From Poindextera sp965277425 (GTDB taxonomy: Bacteria; Pseudomonadota; Alphaproteobacteria; Caulobacterales; Caulobacteraceae), in the NCBI GenBank assembly GCA_965277425.1, contig CBDICR010000007.1, positions 496,001-560,000 of the forward strand: DNA of 64,000 bases. The letters are read 5' to 3'. The first letter of the stretch is position 1, and the number at the start of each line of letters is the position of its first letter. Positions 45,191 through 54,481 of the stretch are shown here, piece after piece. Below the pieces are notes generated by a model. It saw only the letters and a program-made list of their open reading frames with translations. It ran no database searches and was not told the origin of the DNA. The position numbers and the translations under genes are program-made.

Positions 45191-45222
45191 ATAGTTGACT
45201 AAATTACTCGGTCTTCCTAGAT
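45191..45222 (+). promoter_or_regulatory. iscR-suf promoter with IscR type 1 operator
   Basis: 45191-45212 begins ATAGTTGACTAAATTA and matches the IscR type 1 pattern (ATASYYGACTRWWWYA followed by GTCRR) with two mismatches at the 3' side. The embedded TTGACT (45195-45200) can serve as -35, and CTAGAT (45217-45222) as -10 with a 16-base spacer; CCTAGATC is also close to the Caulobacter housekeeping -10. The operator covers the -35, as expected for repression by holo-IscR. Confidence 0.7.
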
Positions 45223-45329
45223 CAGCCTCCTGATTTGAGGATGGCCGGCCGGAAGGCGGCGGTTCTTAGCACAGGCGGCGTTTCAAACGCACGGAATTCA
45301 AAATCCCAGGCTCGGACGAGGGATAGGCG

Positions 45330-45770
45330 ATGAAGCTCAGCACCAAGGGCCGCTACGCGGTCATGGCCATGACAGACCTGGCCGGCCATGCCGATCGCCG
45401 CGCCGTGTCGCTTGCCGAAATCGCCGAACGTCAACAACTTTCCGTCGCTTACCTTGAACAGCTCTTCGCGCGCATGAGGCGGCGGGGCCTGGTGGTTTCG
45501 GCGCGCGGACCCGGCGGCGGCTACCGGCTGGCCAGGCCGGCGGATCAAACCACCATCGCCGAGGTGGTCACCGCCGTCGACGAGCCGCTGCGCGCGACGC
45601 GCTGCGGCGGCCGCAACGGCCTGACCGGCTGTATGCAGGGCGGCGCCAAATGCCTGACCCACGACCTCTGGGAAGAGACCGGCCGCCAGATCCAGGACTA
45701 TCTGGCCAGCGTCTCGCTCGCCGACGTGCTGAGCGGCCATTTGCGGCGCGAGCCGGCGGTGGCCGCATGA
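45330..45770 (+). CDS. iscR: Rrf2-family regulator IscR
   Basis: 146 residues. Winged HTH near the N-terminus: MKLSTKGRYAVMAMTDLAGH, SLAEIAERQQLSVAYLEQLF, VVSARGPGGGYRLARP. The cluster ligands are Cys92, Cys101, Cys108 and His111, close to the E. coli IscR arrangement of three Cys and one His, so it should bind a [2Fe-2S] cluster. It represses the suf operon when clusters are plentiful. The stop overlaps the start of the desulfurase gene (ATGA). Confidence 0.92.
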   Translation: MKLSTKGRYAVMAMTDLAGHADRRAVSLAEIAERQQLSVAYLEQLFARMRRRGLVVSARGPGGGYRLARPADQTTIAEVVTAVDEPLRATRCGGRNGLTGCMQGGAKCLTHDLWEETGRQIQDYLASVSLADVLSGHLRREPAVAA

Positions 45771-46942
45771 CCCTGCTTCGCCAAGGCTCCGCAGGGCAGG
45801 GCCTCGTTTATCTGGACTATAATGCGACGGCGCCGATCCGGCCGGAGGCGGCCGAGGCGGCGGCTTGCGCGCTGCGCATCGGCGGCAATCCGTCTTCGGT
45901 CCACGCCGCCGGACGCATGGCGCGGGCGGCGGTGGAGCGCGCCCGTATCGAGGTGGCGGCCCTGGTCGGCGCGCCGGACGAGGCGGTCACCTTCACCAGC
46001 GGCGGCACCGAGGCCAACGCCCTGGCCATCGAAAGCGCCTTCGCCAGCGGCGTGCGCCGGCCCCTGGTCGGGCTGGCGGAACACGCCAGCGTCATGGAGG
46101 CCGCCCTGGCCGGCGGTCATATGGTCGAAGGTTGGCCGGTGAACGGCGACGGCCTCGCCGATCTCGATTGGCTGGCCGGGCGGCTGAAGCGCTGGAGCCG
46201 GGACGACGGGCCGGTGTTCGCCGCCATGTCGCTGGCCAATAACGAGACCGGCGTCATCCAGCCGGTGGCCGAGGCCGCCGCCCTGGTCCACGAGGCCGGC
46301 GGGCGGCTGCACGTCGATGCGGTGCAGGCGGCGGGCAAGATCGCGGTGGATATGGGCGAACTCGACGCCGACACCCTGGCCCTGTCCGGCCACAAGCTGG
46401 GCGGGCCGCAAGGGGTCGGCGCCCTGGTCGCCGGGCCGGGCGCGGTGCTGTCGCGGCGGCTGCACGGCGGCGGCCAGGAGCGCGGCCGGCGCGCCGGAAC
46501 CGAGAATGTCGCCGGCATCGCCGGCTTTGGCGCCGCGGCCTCGGCGGCCGAGCGCGACCTGCCGAGTTTCAACGCCCAGGCCGCTTGGCGCGACGCCGCG
46601 CAGCTCAGGCTTTCGCAAGACGCGGCCGTCACCGTCTTCGGCGCGGCGGTCCGGCGCCTGCCGAGCGTGCTCTGTTTTGCAAACCCTGGCATGGACGCCG
46701 AGCGGCAGGTGATGGCGCTCGATCTGGACGGCGTCATGGTCAGCGCCGGCGCGGCCTGCTCGTCGGGCAAGGTCACGCCCAGCCATGTGCTCAGCGCCAT
46801 GGGATTTCAACGCCTGGCCGGCCAGGCGATCCGCGCCAGCGGCGGCTGGGCGACAACAGAAGACGACTGGCGGCGCTTCGCCGAGGTCTGGCTGGCCGTG
46901 CACGGCCGCATGTCCGCGCGCCACCGCGCGACGGTCGCTTAA
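45767..46942 (+). CDS. NifS/IscS-like cysteine desulfurase
   Basis: 391 residues. PLP enzyme releasing sulfur from cysteine. VYLDYNATAPIRPEA is the family start; SGGTEANALAIESA binds PLP; LHVDAVQAAGKI and LSGHKLGGPQGVGAL carry the PLP Asp and Lys; VSAGAACSSGKVTPSHVLSAMG contains the catalytic Cys in a flexible loop. The first 13 residues (MTLLRQGSAGQGL) are encoded by a 30-bp repeat also present in sufC. It is the first of two desulfurases in the operon and differs in class from sufS. Confidence 0.93.
   Translation: MTLLRQGSAGQGLVYLDYNATAPIRPEAAEAAACALRIGGNPSSVHAAGRMARAAVERARIEVAALVGAPDEAVTFTSGGTEANALAIESAFASGVRRPLVGLAEHASVMEAALAGGHMVEGWPVNGDGLADLDWLAGRLKRWSRDDGPVFAAMSLANNETGVIQPVAEAAALVHEAGGRLHVDAVQAAGKIAVDMGELDADTLALSGHKLGGPQGVGALVAGPGAVLSRRLHGGGQERGRRAGTENVAGIAGFGAAASAAERDLPSFNAQAAWRDAAQLRLSQDAAVTVFGAAVRRLPSVLCFANPGMDAERQVMALDLDGVMVSAGAACSSGKVTPSHVLSAMGFQRLAGQAIRASGGWATTEDDWRRFAEVWLAVHGRMSARHRATVA
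45771..45800 (+). repeat. 30-bp repeat inside a coding region, copy 1
   Basis: Core CTTCGCCAAGGCTCCG, then AGGGCAGG. 28 of 30 bases match 49525-49554 in sufC, in the same reading frame, giving LLRQGSAGQ here. It sits at the start of the desulfurase, ahead of the conserved domain. Confidence 0.75.
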
Positions 46943-46954
46943 GGAAATCCGCTC

Positions 46955-48417
<1,463 letters not shown>

Positions 48418-48421
<4 letters not shown>

Positions 48422-48792
48422 CCCTGGAAACCATCGATCACGTTCAGGCCGCCATGCCGGCGGGCGAGGAGGAGAGGGCGCGGGGCTTCTATCGCGACCT
48501 GCTCGGCCTGCCCGAACAGCCCAAGCCGCCGGAACTGGCCAAGCGCGGCGGCTGCTGGTTCGAGAGCGCCGATGTGAAGGTGCATCTGGGCGTCGAGACG
48601 CCGTTCACGCCGGCGAAGAAGGCGCACGTCGCCTTTCGCGTCGACGACGTGCGGGCTTTGGCCGCCCGCGCCCGCGCCGCCGGGTTCGAGGTGGTCGACG
48701 ACGAGGCGCTGCCCGGCCACGAGCGCATCTACATCTACGACCCCTTCGGCAATCGGCTGGAGTTCTTGCAGCCGTTGGAAACCCTAAAGTGA
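48418..48792 (+). CDS. VOC (glyoxalase/dioxygenase fold) protein within the suf operon
   Basis: 124 residues. Two beta-alpha-beta-beta-beta units: TIDHVQAAMPAGEEERARGFYRD then LLGLPEQPKPPELAKRGGCWF, and KKAHVAFRVDDVRALAARAR then GHERIYIYDPFGNRLEFLQP. Metal positions: His early, Glu near the end (RLEF). This resembles the bleomycin/fosfomycin-resistance-like VOC subgroup. It overlaps both sufB (4 bases) and sufC (1 base), so it is made in step with them, yet it has no known role in cluster assembly. Confidence 0.88.
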
Positions 48793-49592
48793 TGCTTTCG
48801 ATCAAAGACCTGCACGTCCGCGTCGGCGAGACCGAGATCATCAAGGGCCTGACGCTCGATCTGCCCGCCGGCGAGGTGCACGCCATCATGGGGCCGAACG
48901 GGGCCGGCAAGTCGACCCTGGCCTACGCCCTGGCCGGGCGGCCGGGCTACGAAGTCACAAGCGGCTCGGCGACCTATAACGGCGAAGATCTGCTGGCCAT
49001 GACGCCCGACCAGCGTTCGGCCAAGGGCGTCTTCCTGTCCTTCCAGTATCCGCTGGAGCTGCCCGGCGTGCCCGGCCTGACCTTTCTGCGCACGGCGCTG
49101 AACGCCCAGCGCAAGGCGCGCGGCGAGGACGAGATCGCCGCGCCGGCCTTCCTGAAGCTGGCCCGCGAGAAGGCCGCGGCGCTGAAGATCGACTTCGACA
49201 TGCTGCGCCGGCCGCTGAATGTCGGCTTCTCGGGCGGCGAGAAGAAGCGGATGGAAATCTTTCAGATGTCGCTGTTTTCGCCGCGCCTGCTGGTGCTCGA
49301 CGAGACCGATTCCGGCCTCGACATCGATGCGCTGAAGGTGGTGGCCGACGGGGTCAACGCCGCCCGCGCCCCTGATCGCGCCATGCTGGTCATCACCCAC
49401 TACCAGCGCCTGCTCGACCATATCCGCCCCGACCGCGTCCACGTCCTCGCCGCCGGCCGCATCGCCGATTCCGGCGGCCCGGAACTTGCCCATGAACTGG
49501 AACGCGAAGGCTACGATAAATACGCCCTTCTTCGCCAAGGCTCCGGAGGGCAGGCCGCGCACCTGTCCGCCGAAGCGCCGCAAGGCGTCTAG
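48792..49592 (+). CDS. sufC: Fe-S assembly ATPase SufC
   Basis: 266 residues from ATG 48792. ABC-type ATPase: Walker A GPNGAGKSTL, a SufC-specific QYPLELPGVPGLTFLRTALN, signature NVGFSGGEKKRMEIFQM, Walker B LLVLDETDSGLDIDAL and the H-loop ITHYQRLLDHI. It drives conformational change of SufBD. The C-terminus is extended after EREGYDKYALL by about 20 residues (RQGSGGQAAHLSAEAPQGV), of which the first part is encoded by the 30-bp repeat shared with the desulfurase gene. Followed by sufD after three bases. Confidence 0.96.
   Translation: MLSIKDLHVRVGETEIIKGLTLDLPAGEVHAIMGPNGAGKSTLAYALAGRPGYEVTSGSATYNGEDLLAMTPDQRSAKGVFLSFQYPLELPGVPGLTFLRTALNAQRKARGEDEIAAPAFLKLAREKAAALKIDFDMLRRPLNVGFSGGEKKRMEIFQMSLFSPRLLVLDETDSGLDIDALKVVADGVNAARAPDRAMLVITHYQRLLDHIRPDRVHVLAAGRIADSGGPELAHELEREGYDKYALLRQGSGGQAAHLSAEAPQGV
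49525..49554 (+). repeat. 30-bp repeat inside a coding region, copy 2
   Basis: Same unit as 45771-45800 (28 of 30 identical), encoding LLRQGSGGQ close to the SufC C-terminus, outside the conserved ATPase core. It contains the palindrome CTCCGGAG. The same reading frame is used in both genes. Confidence 0.75.
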
Positions 49593-49595
49593 CGG

Positions 49596-50642
49596 ATGAG
49601 CCTGGCCAGCGCCCTCAAGACCGGAGACCTCGCCGAGCTGCCGTCGCGCCGAGACGAAGACTGGCGCTGGATCGACCTGCGCGGTCTGATCCGCACCTTG
49701 CCGGCGGTGTCACCGCCTGGCGATGCGGCGGCGCTGGCGGCGGGGCCGTTCGATGATGCGGCGGCCGAAACCATCGTGTTCCTGAACGGCCGGCGTCTGT
49801 CAGGCGCCGGCCCGGTGGTCGTCGCCGCTGGCGCGCCGCGGACCATCGCCCTGAGGTTTGTCAACCAAGCCCATGGAACGGCTCATCATTCGGCGCTGAG
49901 CATCGCGGTCGAGCCCGGCGCGGCGCTGACCCTGCTGGAAACCCATGAAGGCGACGGCGCGGCTTATGTCGCCGATGTCGAGTTGGATATCCGGCTGGGC
50001 GAGGGCGCATCGCTGGAGCGGATCGTGCTGATCGGCGAGGCCGCCGACGCCGTCGCCGTGACCACCGCCGAGGTCGATCTGGCGCCGCGCGCCGACTTCG
50101 CCCAGACCGTGCTGACCAGCGGCGCCAAGCGCCAGCGCTTCGAGACCCGCCTGCGCCACGGCGCCGGCGCCAGGGCGCGGTTGGACGGGATCTATCTGCT
50201 GGGCGGCGAGCGACGCGCCGACCTGACCAGCGAGGTCGTGCACAACCACCTGGGCGGCGCGACGCAGCAGCTCACCAAGGGCTGCGTACGCGGCCAGGCG
50301 CGCGGCGTCTTCCAGGGCCGCATCATCGTCAACCGCGGCGCGGACGGGACCGACGCGCGGATGGGCCACCACGCCCTGATCCTCTCCGAACGCGCCGAGG
50401 TGGACGCCAAGCCGGAGCTTGAGATCTACGCCGACGAGGTCTCCTGCAGCCACGGCAATACCGTCGGCGCCCTGGACGAGGAGGCGCTGTTCTACATGGC
50501 CCAGCGCGGCCTGCCCGACGCCGAGGCCCGCGCCCTGCTCACCGAGGCCTTCCTCGGCGAGGTCGTGGACCGGATCGCGCACGAGGGCGCGCGAGACATT
50601 GCTCGCGAATGGGTGGCGGACCGCCTGAGAGGCGCGTCATGA
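49596..50642 (+). CDS. sufD: Fe-S assembly protein SufD
   Basis: 348 residues. Shares the SufB beta-helix: RIVLIGEAADAVAVTTAEVDLAP, HNHLGGATQQLTKGCVRGQARGVFQGRI and ALILSERAEVDAKPELEIYADEVSCSHGNTVGALDEEALFYM, with the conserved Cys and His in CSHGNTVG. Partner of SufB and SufC. Somewhat shorter than E. coli SufD (423) at the N-terminus, as is usual in alphaproteobacteria. The downstream sufS is separated by 238 bases holding a large palindromic element. Confidence 0.95.
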   Translation: MSLASALKTGDLAELPSRRDEDWRWIDLRGLIRTLPAVSPPGDAAALAAGPFDDAAAETIVFLNGRRLSGAGPVVVAAGAPRTIALRFVNQAHGTAHHSALSIAVEPGAALTLLETHEGDGAAYVADVELDIRLGEGASLERIVLIGEAADAVAVTTAEVDLAPRADFAQTVLTSGAKRQRFETRLRHGAGARARLDGIYLLGGERRADLTSEVVHNHLGGATQQLTKGCVRGQARGVFQGRIIVNRGADGTDARMGHHALILSERAEVDAKPELEIYADEVSCSHGNTVGALDEEALFYMAQRGLPDAEARALLTEAFLGEVVDRIAHEGARDIAREWVADRLRGAS

Positions 50643-50653
50643 CCCTCTCCCTT

Positions 50654-50860
50654 CCGCTCATCCCCGCGCAACCGGGGACCCAGGCTTTTTCGCCGAGGCC
50701 AAGCAGGCGCTGCATGAAAGGAATCGACCACAAAGCACACAAAGGTCACCAAGATGCAGTTGAGAGCGCAAACGCCGCGGCTAGGCTCGGCCTCTTGGTG
50801 ACCTTTGTGTGCTTTGTGGTTGAAAAAAGCCTGGGTCCCCGGTTGCGCGGGGATGAGCGG
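50654..50860. repeat. Nested palindromic element between sufD and sufS
   Basis: Outer arms 50654-50691 and 50822-50860 are complementary over 38 bases with a single extra base (left arm begins CCGCTCATCCCCGCGCAACC). Inner arms 50728-50753 and 50794-50819 are a perfect 26-bp inverted repeat (left arm begins CCACAAAGCACACAAAGG). About 40 bases form the loop, and about 36 on the left but only a couple on the right separate outer from inner arms. It resembles a composite REP/BIME-like or MITE-type element. No ORF is supported inside it. In the mRNA it would form a long double hairpin between two operon genes. Confidence 0.85.
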
Positions 50861-50880
50861 ATAAGAGAACGGGCTCGGCC

Positions 50881-52098
50881 ATGAGCTTTGATCCCGAGGC
50901 TATCCGCGATCAGTTTCCGATCCTGGCCCGCCAGGTGAACGGCTACCCGCTGGTCTATCTGGACAACGCCGCCTCGGCACAGAAGCCGCGGGCGGTGATC
51001 CGGGCGATGACGCAGGCCATGGAAGGCAGCTACGCCAACGTCCACCGCGGCCTTCACACGCTCGCCAACGAGACGACGGAAGCCTATGAAAAGGCCCGGG
51101 AAAGCGCGCGCAAGCTGATCAACGCGCCCAGCGCCGACCAGATCGTCTTCACCAAGGGCGGCACCGAGGCGATCAACCTGGTCGCCGCCTCGTTCGGCCT
51201 GGACCTGACGGCCGGCGACGAGATCCTGCTCTCGGAGATGGAGCACCACGCCAATATCGTGCCCTGGCACTTCCTGCGCGAGCGCAAGGGCGTGGTCCTG
51301 AAGTTCGCGCCCGTGACCGACGACGGCCGGCTGGACATGGAGGCCTTCCACGCTCTCTTGGGTCCGAAGACGCGGATGGTCGCCGTCACGCACATGTCCA
51401 ACGTGCTGGGCACGGTCAATCCGGTCGCCGAGATCATCAAGGCCGCCCACGCCAAGGGCGTTCCGGTGCTGCTCGACGGCTGCCAGGCCATCGTGCACGA
51501 GGCGGTCGACGTCGCCGCGCTCGACGTCGATTTCTACGCCTTCTCCGGCCACAAGCTGTATGGCCCGACCGGGATCGGGGTGCTCTACGGCAAGGCCGAG
51601 CGGCTGGCCGCCTTGCCTCCCTACCAGGGCGGCGGCGAGATGATCGGCAATGTCGGCCTGGACGCCATCACCTATGGCGAGCCGCCGCACCGGTTCGAGG
51701 CCGGCACGCCGCCGATCCTCGAGGCCATCGGCCTGGGCGCGGCCATCGACTGGCTGAGCGCCCTGGATCGCCCGGCCATCGCCGCCCACGAGCATGCGCT
51801 CTACAGCCACATGCGCGCGCGCCTGAACGGGGCCAACTGGCTGAGCGAGATCGGGACCGCGCCGGGCAAGGGCGCGATCTTCTCCTTCAATGTCGAGGGC
51901 GCCCACGCCCACGACATCGCCCAACTTCTGGACCGTTATGGCGTGGCCGTGCGGGCCGGAACCCATTGCGCCGAGCCCCTGATGCGGCGTTTTGGCGTCA
52001 CCGCCAGCGCGCGCGCCTCTTTCGCCCTATATAATACGCTGACGGAGGCGGACGCCTTCGTCGACGCCCTAGAGAAAGCCCAGACTTTTTTCACTTAA
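50881..52098 (+). CDS. sufS: Cysteine desulfurase SufS
   Basis: 405 residues. Group II desulfurase: IRDQFPILARQVNGYPLVYLDNAASAQKP, ANVHRGLHTLANETTEAYE, FTKGGTEAINLVAAS, HHANIVPWH (PLP-stacking His), FSGHKLYGPTGIGVLYGK with the PLP Lys, and VAVRAGTHCAEPLMRRFG with the catalytic Cys. Supplies persulfide to SufB, normally via SufE or SufU; neither is seen in this window. Co-directional with the rest of suf across the palindromic element. Confidence 0.97.
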   Translation: MSFDPEAIRDQFPILARQVNGYPLVYLDNAASAQKPRAVIRAMTQAMEGSYANVHRGLHTLANETTEAYEKARESARKLINAPSADQIVFTKGGTEAINLVAASFGLDLTAGDEILLSEMEHHANIVPWHFLRERKGVVLKFAPVTDDGRLDMEAFHALLGPKTRMVAVTHMSNVLGTVNPVAEIIKAAHAKGVPVLLDGCQAIVHEAVDVAALDVDFYAFSGHKLYGPTGIGVLYGKAERLAALPPYQGGGEMIGNVGLDAITYGEPPHRFEAGTPPILEAIGLGAAIDWLSALDRPAIAAHEHALYSHMRARLNGANWLSEIGTAPGKGAIFSFNVEGAHAHDIAQLLDRYGVAVRAGTHCAEPLMRRFGVTASARASFALYNTLTEADAFVDALEKAQTFFT

Positions 52099-52119
52099 GA
52101 GACCACAAGCTTAAAGCCG

Positions 52120-52482
52120 ATGACCGACGCCCGACTCGAAGACGAACCCAAGGCCTCCGCCCTCAGCCAGGCGGAGCTCGACGGCCTGACCGACCGGCTG
52201 GTCGATCAGTTGAAGACGGTGTTCGACCCCGAAATCCCCGTCGACATCTATGAGCTCGGCCTGATCTACAAGGTCGACGTCTCCGACGACCGCGAGGTGG
52301 CCATCGACATGACCCTGACCGCGCCCGGCTGCCCGGTGGCCGGCGAAATGCCGGGCTGGGTCGAGGATGCGGTGATGGGGATCGAGGGGATCAAGTCCTG
52401 CACCGTCAACCTGGTCTTCGATCCGCCGTGGGATCCCTCGCGCATGTCCGACGAGGCCAAGCTGCAATTGAATATGTTCTGA
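52120..52482 (+). CDS. sufT: SUF system maturation protein SufT (MIP18/DUF59 family)
   Basis: 120 residues. DUF59 core: LKTVFDPEIPVDIYELGLIYKVDV, DMTLTAPGCPVAGEMPGWVEDAV with the conserved Cys, and VNLVFDPPWDPSRMSDEAKLQLNMF. SufT helps deliver clusters to client enzymes. Starts 21 bases after sufS; its TGA overlaps the sufA start by one base. Confidence 0.93.
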   Translation: MTDARLEDEPKASALSQAELDGLTDRLVDQLKTVFDPEIPVDIYELGLIYKVDVSDDREVAIDMTLTAPGCPVAGEMPGWVEDAVMGIEGIKSCTVNLVFDPPWDPSRMSDEAKLQLNMF

Positions 52483-52877
52483 TGACCATGCAAACCGCCG
52501 CCGAACCCCGTGCCCGCCGCCCCAGGCCCAAGGTCGTCACCCTGACCGAACGCGCCGCCGAGCGCGTGCGCGAGATCATGGGCCGGGCCGAAAAGCCCTA
52601 TGCGGGCCTGCGCGTCGGGGTGAAGAACGGCGGCTGCGCCGGCCAGGAATATGTCATCGAATACGCCGAGACAGCGGGCCCGCTGGACGAGATCGTCGAG
52701 GACAAGGGCGTCACCATCCTGATCGAGCCCAAGGCGGTGCTCTTCCTCTTGGGGTCCGAGGTCGACTACGAGGCGAGCAAACTCTCCGCCAAGTTCGTCT
52801 TCCACAATCCCAACGAAACCGACGCCTGCGGTTGCGGCGAGAGCGTCACCATCGAGCCGGCCGCCGCCCGCGATTGA
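52482..52877 (+). CDS. sufA: A-type Fe-S carrier SufA
   Basis: 131 residues from ATG 52482; a second ATG lies two codons later. HesB/IscA fold with VTLTERAAERVREIM, LRVGVKNGGCAGQEYVIEYA (first Cys) and ETDACGCGESVTIEP (CGC pair), the three-Cys signature of A-type carriers. An Arg/Pro-rich N-terminal extension of about 15 residues precedes the domain. Last gene of the suf operon; a stem-loop follows. Confidence 0.94.
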   Translation: MTMQTAAEPRARRPRPKVVTLTERAAERVREIMGRAEKPYAGLRVGVKNGGCAGQEYVIEYAETAGPLDEIVEDKGVTILIEPKAVLFLLGSEVDYEASKLSAKFVFHNPNETDACGCGESVTIEPAAARD

Positions 52878-52888
52878 CCCGACTTAAA

Positions 52889-52922
52889 GTGTTCGCCGAG
52901 CGGATTAGAGTATAGCGAACAC
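52889..52922. repeat. Inverted repeat after sufA
   Basis: GTGTTCGC (52889-52896) and GCGAACAC (52915-52922), perfect 8-bp arms with an 18-base AT-richer spacer. May be an operator for the next gene or part of the suf terminator region. Confidence 0.4.
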
Positions 52923-52942
52923 AACTTAGCCGTATTCGAGCC

Positions 52943-52970
52943 GGGAAATTTATTTCGCGATAAAATTCCC
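52943..52970 (+). terminator. AT-rich stem-loop between suf operon and small gene
   Basis: GGGAAATTTAT, TTCGCG loop, ATAAAATTCCC: ten of eleven positions pair. It could terminate suf transcription or lie in the leader of the gene at 52992. There is no clear T-run after it. Confidence 0.4.
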
Positions 52971-52991
52971 CTAATCCTGAACAAATCGTCT

Positions 52992-53261
52992 ATGTTTGCC
53001 CGGCTTAACCACGGGATGCCAAACATGATCGCCGGACGCGCCGCCTTTCAAGATCGCGAGATTTTCACCGTCACGCGTCACCTCGATGGCTGGGCTGTCG
53101 AGCATAACGGCGACTATTCCGACGCCTCGACCTCCAAGGAGGAAGTCCGCGCCGCGGCGCACAAGCACGCTCGCGCCGCCCATGACGCCGGCAAGGCCTG
53201 CCAGGTGACGGTGAGCGACGAGACCGGCTTCTTCCATCCTGGTCAGGGCGGTCGGCGCTAG
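52992..53261 (+). CDS. Small DUF2188-like protein
   Basis: 89 residues from ATG 52992; ATGs at 53019 and 53025 are also possible, and none has a strong ribosome site. The part TVTRHLDGWAVEHNGDYSDAS followed by TSKEEVRAAAHKHARAA and QVTVSDETGFF has the layout of DUF2188 (a strand ending in W-V, a helix starting with a KE-A pattern, then a strand and G-x-F). Function unknown. Not obviously linked to its neighbours. Confidence 0.7.
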   Translation: MFARLNHGMPNMIAGRAAFQDREIFTVTRHLDGWAVEHNGDYSDASTSKEEVRAAAHKHARAAHDAGKACQVTVSDETGFFHPGQGGRR

Positions 53262-53335
53262 GGCTTTAAAACCAGACGCTCGTGGGCGCGGCCTCACGAG
53301 ACCCAAGGGTCCAACCGCCGCCAAGAGGCAAGCTG

Positions 53336-53620
53336 ATGAGCGCCAAGGCCGGCAAGACCCAGACCGCAACCCAGGCCGCGCCGCGTGCGCCCGACATCGC
53401 CGAACTGCGCTCCGCCATCGACAAGGCCGAGACGCAAGGCATCGGGCGCGGCGACATGCTGCTGCATCTGACCTTGCGCGATGAGTCGGTGATCAAGCGC
53501 AGCCGCTCCGTCGGCATCGACGAAATCAGCTTCGCGGACGGCGAGATGCGGTTCGTCGGCGTCCGCGTGGTCGTCACCTCGAACGCGATGAGCAGCCTCG
53601 AAGCGCCGGCGGCCGCCTAG
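53336..53620 (+). CDS. Small protein of unknown function
   Basis: 94 residues from the ATG giving MSAKAGKTQTATQ (purine-rich GAGG upstream); an in-frame start 18 codons earlier is less likely. A disordered Ala/Thr N-terminus, then a helix (IAELRSAIDKAETQGIGRGDM) and strands (LLHLTLRDESVIKRSRSVGI, DEISFADGEMRFVGVRVVV). I recognise no family. Confidence 0.65.
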   Translation: MSAKAGKTQTATQAAPRAPDIAELRSAIDKAETQGIGRGDMLLHLTLRDESVIKRSRSVGIDEISFADGEMRFVGVRVVVTSNAMSSLEAPAAA

Positions 53621-53697
53621 GCGTCCGATTTCGGCGAGATTCCTCTTCGCCGGGCGGTTATCTTGCTCTCAACCGCAAGGCCGCGAGGACGAACGCC

Positions 53698-54447
53698 ATG
53701 ACCACTGTCGCTGAAAAACGTCAAGCCTTTCGCCGCCTGCACGAGTCCGACTGTTTCGTGCTGCCCAATCCCTGGGACCTGGGCAGCGCCCTGCATCTGC
53801 AGAGCCTGGGCTTCAAGGCGCTGGCCTCGACCAGTTCCGGTTTCGCCCTGTCGCTTGGCAAGCCGGATTACGGGGTCGGGCGCGATGAGCTGCTCGATCA
53901 TCTTAGCGTCCTGGCCGCCGCCATCGATCTGCCGTTCAACGCCGATTTCGAGGGCGGCTACGCCGTCGAGCCGGAAGGCGTCGCCGCCAATGTCCGGCTG
54001 GCGCTTGCGACCGGCGTCGCCGGGCTTTCCATCGAGGACCGCGTCGTCGGCGGCGATCCGGGCCTGCTCGAGCTCGGCCTGGCGGTCGCGCGGGTGAAGG
54101 CGGCGCGGGCGGCGATCGACCAGGACGCCAGCGGCGCGATCCTGGTCGGCCGCTGCGAAGCCTATCTGGTCGGCCAGCCCGACCTGGCCGCGACGATCGC
54201 GCGCCTGCAGGCCTATGCCGAGGCCGGCGCGGACTGCCTCTATGCGCCCGGGCCGCGCACGGCCGAGGACATCGCCGCCATCGTCAAGGCGCTGGCGCCG
54301 CTGCCGATCAATGTGCTGCTGCGCGATGGCGGCCCCACGGTCGCCGAACTCGCCGACCTGGGCGTGCGCCGCGTCAGCACCGGCGGCGCGTTCGCCTTCG
54401 CCGCCTGGCGCGCCTTCACCGCGGCGGCGAAGGCTTTGGCGAACTGA
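53698..54447 (+). CDS. Isocitrate lyase/PEP mutase family protein
   Basis: 249 residues. TIM-barrel family blocks: FVLPNPWDLGSALHLQSLGFKALASTSSGFA, FNADFEGGYAVEPEGVAANVRLALATGVAGLSIED (metal-binding Asp and Glu) and GAILVGRCEAYLVGQPDLA. The catalytic K-K-C-G loop of isocitrate lyase is absent, so it belongs to the PEP mutase/oxaloacetate decarboxylase-like branch; the exact substrate (methylisocitrate, oxaloacetate, phosphonate) cannot be told. Ends at a bidirectional terminator. Confidence 0.88.
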   Translation: MTTVAEKRQAFRRLHESDCFVLPNPWDLGSALHLQSLGFKALASTSSGFALSLGKPDYGVGRDELLDHLSVLAAAIDLPFNADFEGGYAVEPEGVAANVRLALATGVAGLSIEDRVVGGDPGLLELGLAVARVKAARAAIDQDASGAILVGRCEAYLVGQPDLAATIARLQAYAEAGADCLYAPGPRTAEDIAAIVKALAPLPINVLLRDGGPTVAELADLGVRRVSTGGAFAFAAWRAFTAAAKALAN

Positions 54448-54470
54448 TCCTCCACCTACCGTGGAGGATC
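54446..54470. terminator. Bidirectional intrinsic terminator
   Basis: GATCCTCCAC, loop CTACC, GTGGAGGATC: a perfect 10-bp stem, followed eight bases later by GTTTTT on the plus strand. It lies between the convergent PEP-mutase-like and GGDEF genes and starts within the former's stop codon. Confidence 0.7.
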
Positions 54471-54481
54471 GAGAGGTTTTT

